Source: Smittium culicis (lineage: Eukaryota; Kickxellomycota; Harpellomycetes; Harpellales; Legeriomycetaceae). Taken from it: 12,098 bases of DNA. Every line of letters starts with the position of its first letter. The first letter of the stretch is position 1. Positions 6,481 to 12,098 of the stretch are shown here, piece by piece. The stretch is from NCBI GenBank assembly GCA_001970855.1, contig LSSN01002844.1, positions 1 to 12,098 of the forward strand, given 5' to 3'. Under the pieces are notes generated by a model. That model was not told the DNA's origin and did no database searches. It saw only the letters and a list, made by a program, of their open reading frames with translations. Made by a program: the position numbers and the translations under genes.

Positions 6481-6960
6481 TTAATACAAACATCTACGCC
6501 TTATGTATCCAGGTCTGATGTAAGGTCTAATATAAGGTCTGTATGGCGCAGCCAGACGTCTTGCATAGATTGTTCTTCTAAAAACTGGGCCTCTATATCT
6601 ATACGCAAACCTTCTTCTAGGAAGTATTATTCTTGCAGGAACTGGCGCAACTTCGACAGCAGCAGCAGCAGGGGCAGGGGCAGGAGATGCAGCTGGAGCT
6701 GGAGCTGGAGCAGGGGCTGCTTCGGCGGCAGATGCAGCTTCAGGAGCAGGAGCAGGAGCTGCGTCGCAAGCTGGAGCATCTTGGAAAATTTGGTTATTGG
6801 TTGGGTTATAATATTGCTCCATGTTTTCATTAGACTCTTGGGCGAAATCATTGTCCATCATGCTGTCAGCGTCTTCATTTTGCCAATCATAGTTGGAATC
6901 TCCAGAAGCAAGCGCTATAATTCCGCTAGCAGCTAAAATAATAGATAAAAATTTAACCAT
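6481..6960 (-). CDS. Secreted Ala/Pro-repeat protein with acidic N-terminal part and Arg/Tyr-rich tail
   Basis: I do not recognise the family. The 159-residue product starts with a clear signal peptide (MVKFLSIILAASGIIALASG, cleavage near residue 20), so it should enter the secretory pathway. Residues 21-61 hold 11 Asp/Glu and no Lys/Arg. Residues 61-110 are an Ala/Pro repeat. Residues 111-159 hold 15 Arg and 8 Tyr with no acidic residue, including a repeated R-P-Y-I unit at 141-150. There are only two cysteines, C65 and C157, which could form one disulphide or link chains. No membrane anchor follows the signal peptide. The frame is open upstream to 7122, but I chose the ATG at 6960 because the signal peptide begins there and a TATA box at 7084-7091 would start transcription downstream of the 7122 ATG. 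The layout suggests an extracellular structural or coat protein, for example spore wall or polar tube if the host is a microsporidian, or a secreted effector. That role is inference. The gene is far more GC-rich than its surroundings. Confidence 0.8.
   Translation of the reverse strand: MVKFLSIILAASGIIALASGDSNYDWQNEDADSMMDNDFAQESNENMEQYYNPTNNQIFQDAPACDAAPAPAPEAASAAEAAPAPAPAPAASPAPAPAAAAVEVAPVPARIILPRRRFAYRYRGPVFRRTIYARRLAAPYRPYIRPYIRPGYIRRRCLY
6650..6780. repeat. GC-rich coding minisatellite (Ala/Pro codons)
   Basis: On the plus strand this stretch is built of short units such as CAG, GGGGCA, GGAGCT and GGAGCA, several of them in tandem. It encodes the Ala/Pro repeat of the minus-strand gene. 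It is much richer in G and C than the rest of the window, and long open frames on the opposite strand are by-products of this composition. Repeat number is likely to vary between strains. Confidence 0.75.
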
Positions 6961-7083
6961 TATGAGAATTTTTTTTCTTTGGTAAATTTTGAGCGATTCA
7001 AAGTGAAATTTTATTCTAAGCGAAAGATTTATAAAAATTGGTTTTGAGTTTTTTATTTTTGTTTTCGTGTTCAATTCAAGGCA

Positions 7084-7091
7084 TTTATATA
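7084..7091 (-). promoter_or_regulatory. Candidate TATA box of the secreted-protein gene
   Basis: On the minus strand it reads TATATAAA, about 124 bases before the ATG at 6960. Initiation about 30 bases downstream would give a leader of roughly 95 bases and would exclude the upstream ATG at 7122. A direct repeat CTTAGC-GAG-CTTAGC (minus strand, 7149-7163) lies about 60 bases further upstream and could be a factor site. TATA-like words are frequent in this AT-rich DNA. Confidence 0.4.
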
Positions 7092-8337
7092 CTTTTTTTG
7101 CACCACCATAAATAAAATTCACTCTTAATCTGCTTATTCTATTAAGCGGCTAAGCTCGCTAAGTTTAATTATAGCTCAAATTATATCTCAAAAGTTTATT
7201 GCATATCTTCTAATTGATTAATCGTTTGAAAGGATATAATTTTTTTTTTTGATATAATTGTTTTTTAATAAAAAAAGCTTCATATTAGTTAATATTTAAA
7301 ATGGATTATCCTAACTAACAGCAACTTATTAAAATCTATCGAAGGCAGTCTGCTTTATAAGGCTTTATAAAACAAAACTATTGGTAGATATTTCATTTGT
7401 TAAAATAAGCTTTTAGAGGTATGATAAATTCTAGAGCTAGAAATTAATAACGCGGTATTTCATTACGCATTTACAAATACAATTCTACCACTTTGAAAAA
7501 TTGGGAGATTTCGAATGAAGGGATAATTTAATAGTGTATAGACTTTATTTATAAAATTTAATAAACTGGAATGTCACAACAATAATGAATCCGTAGTTCA
7601 TTGGCATATAAGAATAAAGAATAAAATATAAAATATAAATTAAATCTCAGCACCAAAAAATAATTATATCTATTTTAGCACTATCAAAGCTAAAGAATAT
7701 GCTGAAAAAAAGTCCTCTCTGTGTTCAAATTTCGCAAATAACACACCAGATGTTAACTACTAAATTATTTTTCTTTGTTTTTTTTTATTAATTGAAAATT
7801 AATCTGCTAAATATTCCATCGGACTTTTTAATTGAGTCCTTTTTAAGAATTTTTTTTCTAGATTCAAATGTATTTAACAGTACCTTATACTAAGACTATA
7901 GCCAAAGAATAAATCCGATTTTCTAAAAAAAAAAATTGCAGATTAGCAATTGGATATAAGATTTTATACAATGGTTCATTATGTATAATAGCACTCTCAT
8001 AGCAATAGACTATTTGTATTGAGTTTTTAGTTATTTAAAAACAAAAAATTATATCACCTAGAACTTAGTTTTATGGGGTGCATAATAACAGTCTATATTC
8101 CTAGAATTATATATTAGCAGAAAACACAATTAAAGAGTATATAATAATGATTAATACTGTAATAAAATCTCCACGAATACCAGGAAATTTTTTTATATAC
8201 GAAAAAAAAATATAATGACTACTATTGAATAGCCAGTTTTTATGAATAATAGGACATAGTATATCACCCCCATAATCTATAAATACTCAATATTAATAAA
8301 TAAAATAGCAAATAATAAATTCAAATTTAAATGCATA

Positions 8338-8490
8338 AATGGGAAATTCTGAAAGAAGAGTGAACTTTGTTGCGGCTTAAAACCATTGGCCTGTATACTC
8401 ATAATTTTTTGATATTATTGGAGGGATTGATAAGGTGTATTGATTTTTCTATTTACATAATTCATTTACAAAGTACTATTTGCTAAATGT
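8338..8490 (+). repeat. Diverged direct repeat, copy A (partner at about 8800-8940)
   Basis: The core TTTGTTGCGGCTTAAAACCATTGG... (about 8367-8394) matches TTTGTTGCAGTTTAAACTTTTTGG... in copy B at 20 of 27 positions by hand count. A GGGAAATTCTG/GGGATATTCTG match precedes it, and looser similarity extends about 80 bases beyond. The offset is about 460 bases. It could be a remnant of an old duplicated element or a decayed gene family. Confidence 0.35.
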
Positions 8491-8799
8491 AATTCTAGAT
8501 TTTCTTTATTGGACAATAACTAAGTATAAAACTTCATACAATGTAACTAAATATGTCTAAAAACACTCTCTTAGAAAGAACCCCTCAAAAATAAAAATTA
8601 TAATACCTTTTCTACTCCAATAATTATCTGAGCTTTAAAATTCTCAGCTAATTAATTTTAACTTTAAAACGATCGTTTCAACAATATAAAATTACAATAA
8701 ATTACTTTATTTTTTCAATATTTCTCTAATTTTGATCTAAAATATGATATAAAGTTAGTTTTTCAAAATCAATTTAAAACCCATTTATACTAGCCATAC

Positions 8800-8940
8800 G
8801 GGATATTCTGGCTATGAGAAATTTTGTTGCAGTTTAAACTTTTTGGTCTGATTATTTATTAATTGTTAATATTGTTTTAGGTGGTGAAAATATGCATCAA
8901 TTTATCTTTTTATTTTGAAATTTTGAAATTGCATTTACTA
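8800..8940 (+). repeat. Diverged direct repeat, copy B (partner at about 8338-8490)
   Basis: This is the partner of copy A in the same orientation. It directly overlaps a 6-base hairpin TAGCCA/TGGCTA (8791-8814) that copy A lacks. Neither copy has an open frame. Similarity was judged by eye and needs alignment. Confidence 0.35.
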
Positions 8941-10690
8941 AAAAAAAGTTTATGATTTTGCTTATTAACTATAAAATTTTTAAGAGATTTGTATACTTTA
9001 ATTCTTTACAATATAAAATTAATTCTTTTATATAACCAACTATAGATCATTTATAATCCTTTGAACTTTGATATCGCCAGTATAATATTTTACATTAACT
9101 TCTGTTTTAAAACCTTGATATGAATATCAGTTTATATTTACACTGGAATATGAGTGCACTTTAAGATTCTGAGATATTAATGAGGTGTATTTCACACATA
9201 TTTCAAGCATATGAAATAAATTAGAATAATTTTAATCAAAAGATATTAATTCCAACTCCATACTTAGTATTATTTATGGGTACATATAGGAGAAAGCCTT
9301 CATTTTTAAATTAATTTTACTACTTTGCTTAGTCGTTATTAAATCATATATAAAGTGAATTCAAAAATTATTTAATCTCAACTCGTTAACAATAAAAATA
9401 ATTAAAAAATATATATCACATTTCAGATAAAATTATTTGTCTAATTAAAAATAATTGAACATTCGATAATAATTAGGAACGAAAGTAAAATTTAGAAAAG
9501 AAAAATTGTATTGGATCAGTAAAAATAATACATAGTATTTCATATTAAACATATAGCGATGAATCCTATAAAATCAAAATAACTCCATGTTATAGAATGT
9601 ATTGAATTCCATAATTTATAAATTTATGTATATCAAAATATTTGCTAAAGAGAAAATAACATCATAATTATTATATTTAATTTAATCTGAGTACTAAATT
9701 TTTAATAAAATTGTAAATTTATTGATGGTTGATCATTTCATGAAGGTAATTTTTGCAGTTATTATAAAGTATAAATTAATTAAACTGAAATTCAAAATGA
9801 AAAAAAAAGTAATAAAAATTAACTTATATTTTAAAATTAAAAACCTTAATTTTTTGAGTTAAAAATTGATTATACTTTTTTACGAATTGACTATTTGAAA
9901 AAATTTAAAAAAATGATATTAAAATCGACAATCTCTAAATAAAATATTTAAAATTATATCTATGCCTTGATAAATTTTATTAAATATTAAATTTAATGTT
10001 ATTCACTGATTTCAAAAACTCCAGGATTATATTTTTACTGATTTGGAACATTATTAAAAAAATCAATTTAAAATATTTAAAGTTTTATCAAAATTATAAT
10101 AAATAGTATAATTATATTTATTTATTCCATTCATTAAGTTATTTGTAACTTTAATTCATAAATAAACCAAAATATCGACGCACTACATAATAATAAACAA
10201 AAATTTTAATTTTTACTCAAAATAGCATGTAAATAAAGTAATTGTAAAGCTGAAAAATTATAACTATATTTTAGAAAATATAGTTTTAGTAATTGAATAT
10301 ATATATAAACCATTTATTAATTATTTGTCGAATATGTTATTTAATATATTATTGTTTTAGTATAATTGTATTAGCGCTAAAATAATCTATTTTAGTATAT
10401 TTCATGCTAATAAATTTTTAGATTACTTTTAATAGTGCATTAATTGGAAATTAAATTGATATATACTAAAAATCTTATAAATTAAATTTCAATGGTATTC
10501 TCAAGATAATAAATTAGATTAACCCTTTAAAAATTGTGCTTTTCAGCTTGAATTTTTTAATTAAAAAAAAACAATTATTTTCAAACTAACTAAATTATAG
10601 CTATTTTTTCTCAGAGATTTTGATAAATATAATTTAAAAGAATACTAAAAACTACCAAAAAATATTTATAAAGTTAAAAAAATAATTTTT

Positions 10691-10750
10691 CAACTGATCC
10701 CCCTCCGTTGCTCTAGCAGCTTCATACCCACTGGGCAATGGTTCAAGGAC
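10691..10750 (-). other. Isolated GC-rich islet, possible coding remnant or non-coding RNA
   Basis: These 60 bases have 33 G or C (55%), against a background of roughly one fifth, and they contain no A/T run. On the minus strand they read as 20 uninterrupted codons (10750 down to 10691) after a TAG at 10753-10751, including LPSGYE and ATEGDQ. That spacing loosely resembles the first half of a WW domain (LPxGWE...G). Beyond 10691 the frame becomes ordinary AT-rich sequence and stops soon after. It may be a gene fragment, a small exon, a transposon scrap or a structured RNA. The plus strand can form short hairpins (GGTT-CAAG-GACC). I found no tRNA fold. Confidence 0.35.
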
Positions 10751-10756
10751 CTATAG

Positions 10757-11801
10757 CTATTTATTTTTATTATTTATTCTATTTAAATTAAAAAATAATA
10801 ATTATTGGTTGTAATATGTATCACCTGTATCATTTTTTTTATTTAATATCATTAGAATTTCTATTTTTTAGATCTTAATTTCAAAATAATTTTTAAAATT
10901 ATAATAAATATAGCCATATTTTGACTAAATGATAACGAATAATAAAATTATTTGATAAAAATACGATTTTCTTATTCAAATTTTTAATATTAAAAAAAGC
11001 TTTCATTTCAATATTTATTGAATGATTTTATTAAAATAATTGGTTCCGTCTGAAATATATACTTTCAATTATATTTTGTATAAAAAAAATCTTTATTGAT
11101 TAATAAGTATTTTTTTTAGAAAACTGATTAAAAATTTCGATTAAGAATATATTACACACGTTCACAAAACTGCGACATAGTTTAAAAGTTTTAAATCATT
11201 CCTTACGAAATACATTATCAAAAATTATTATGTAAAATTTTTCTTCATAAATCTGGGTTTTTTATTTACTGGGACTAGATATTCAATTATATTTGTATTT
11301 ATTTTTTAATTTTATAATGCTAGTAGTGAAATTTTAGCTTTAATAACAAAATATACCCCTCATCCAAATATAAGCGCACAAAAGGGATTTCATAATTTTA
11401 CTCAAATAAATAATAAAAATTTTATATTACACCTTTTCATCAAAAAACTTATAAATTCATGAGATATTTCACTAGATATATATTGTTCTTTAATTAATTT
11501 CAAATATTTATAGTTGTAGCTTACATTTAATTTCAAACGATTTAAATTGACCAAAAAAGTAATTTCCGTAATTTCTTTTCAAATTATCTCAAAATACAAA
11601 ATTTGTCAAACATTTTGAAATACGTATACGTATACATGTATATTAAAAATATCATAGTTTTATAAATTAATTTTGATTTTAAATTATATTAGAAATTATT
11701 GTTGAAGTTTTTAATATAAACAATAAAACCGAATAAAAATAAATTTATAAACAAAAAATAAAGCATAAAAAAACTTTCTTAGGAATAACCATAGGTTTTT
11801 T
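10757..11801. other. About 1 kb AT-rich DNA with no supportable gene
   Basis: No open frame reaches 60 codons in any frame, and no RNA gene pattern was recognised. The only eye-catching word is the 14-bp palindrome ATACGTATACGTAT at 11620-11633. Confidence 0.6.
11620..11633. other. Perfect 14-bp palindrome ATACGTATACGTAT
   Basis: It equals its own reverse complement and contains two CpG-centred TACGTA units, unusual in this AT-rich, CpG-poor stretch. It continues into TACATGTATA, itself nearly palindromic. It could be a protein site, but no gene lies nearby to give it a role. Confidence 0.3.
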
Positions 11802-12098
11802 CCTTGAATTAACTATCACCAATCCATTCAAATAAGAAAATAATTTCGTATAAATTAGTATTTTTTCATAGTAATTGATGTAAAAATTGGTCATATTACC
11901 AAAATGTATTAATTTTTTCAAAAAAGATATGGAAAGAATAAAAATAAAACCTTGAATTAACTATCACCAATCCATTCAAATAAGAAAATAATTTCGTATA
12001 AATTAGTATTTTTTCATAGTAATTGATGTAAAAATTGGTCATATTACCAAAATGTATTAATTTTTTCAAAAAAGATATGGAAAGAATAAAAATAAAAC
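11802..12098. repeat. Two identical 148-bp tandem repeats reaching the window end
   Basis: The unit beginning CCTTGAATTAACTATCACC occurs at 11802-11949 and again at 11950-12097, with no difference that I can see. The last base (12098, C) is what a third unit would start with. The unit is AT-rich and has no open frame of note. This may be the edge of a satellite array, possibly subtelomeric or centromeric, or a duplication made by the assembler at a contig end. Confidence 0.9.

Larger units (their letters stand above)
7123..10690. other. 3.6 kb AT-rich DNA with no supportable gene
   Basis: Stop codons crowd all six frames and no frame reaches 60 codons. No tRNA arms, rRNA blocks or LTR fragments were recognised. 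Visible structures are minor: a TAGCCA...TGGCTA hairpin (8791-8814), a TTAGCGCTAA palindrome (10371-10380) with TTTTAGTATA on both sides (10355 and 10390), and diverged direct repeats near 8338 and 8800. It looks like decayed intergenic DNA. Confidence 0.65.

Noticed and set aside
6472..6936. 154-codon plus-strand open frame rich in Ser/Arg, and a 66-codon plus frame at 6633-6833 rich in Gln/Leu
   Set aside because: Both lie opposite the minus-strand secreted-protein gene, and their odd composition is the repeat translated in the wrong strand or frame. Neither has a signal peptide or recognisable domain.
6961..7122. 54-residue N-terminal extension of the secreted protein from the ATG at 7122
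   Set aside because: A typical signal peptide begins at the ATG at 6960, and the extension would bury it. The best TATA box (7084-7091) lies within the extension.
10691..10755. tRNA gene in the GC-rich islet (GGTTCAAGGACC resembles a T-arm)
   Set aside because: The T-arm word departs from the B-box consensus, and no acceptor stem, D-arm or anticodon arm of normal spacing could be drawn on either strand.
5299..12098. Solo LTRs or fragments of the same element, rRNA, tRNA or CRISPR-like arrays
   Set aside because: Reading through, I saw no second copy of LTR-specific words such as the TATAAAAG block or the U3 palindromes, no conserved RNA gene motifs, and no regularly spaced short repeats.

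Overview
The window is very AT-rich DNA with few genes. Its one unambiguous landmark is a complete Ty3/gypsy-type LTR retrotransposon at its left edge, which establishes a eukaryote. I favour a microsporidian of the large-genome, gene-sparse kind, with moderate to low confidence. The reasons are the base composition, the lone compact intron-free gene for a small secreted protein among kilobases of non-coding DNA, and the young gypsy element. An AT-rich fungus, protist or small invertebrate is not excluded. No bacterial, phage or CRISPR feature was seen.

Layout. Positions 3-5298 hold the retrotransposon: two 444-bp LTRs that look identical base for base, a primer binding site two bases after the 5' LTR, an A-rich leader, gag and pol in one shared frame, and a polypurine tract that overlaps the pol stop codon. 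The Gag part is interrupted by an in-frame TGA at 703-705, and Gag is separated from Pol by a single in-frame TAA at 1402-1404. Pol is then open to 4842 and carries protease, reverse transcriptase, RNase H and integrase in Ty3/gypsy order, with all the catalytic residues I could look for. Identical LTRs mean a recent insertion. The two stops mean that this copy is either defective (moved with proteins supplied by a sister copy) or, for the TAA, dependent on readthrough.

Positions 5299-6434 are AT-rich spacer with a roughly 100-bp inverted-repeat unit. Positions 6481-6960 (minus strand) encode a 159-residue predicted secreted protein: a signal peptide, an acidic segment, an Ala/Pro repeat and an Arg/Tyr-rich tail, in a GC-rich island. 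It has a plausible TATA box upstream and an AATAAA signal downstream.

Positions 7123-12098 contain no gene I can support. They hold small palindromes, a pair of diverged direct repeats (about 8338 and 8800), a striking 60-bp GC-rich islet (10691-10750), and at the right edge two identical 148-bp tandem units running into the last base. Both window edges lie in repeats (an LTR on the left, a tandem array on the right), as expected for a contig broken at unresolved repeats.

Nothing here is a clear undescribed multi-gene system. The best leads are the secreted charge-segregated protein, the stacked palindromes in the LTR promoter, the single-frame gag-pol with two stops inside a young element, and the isolated GC-rich islet.
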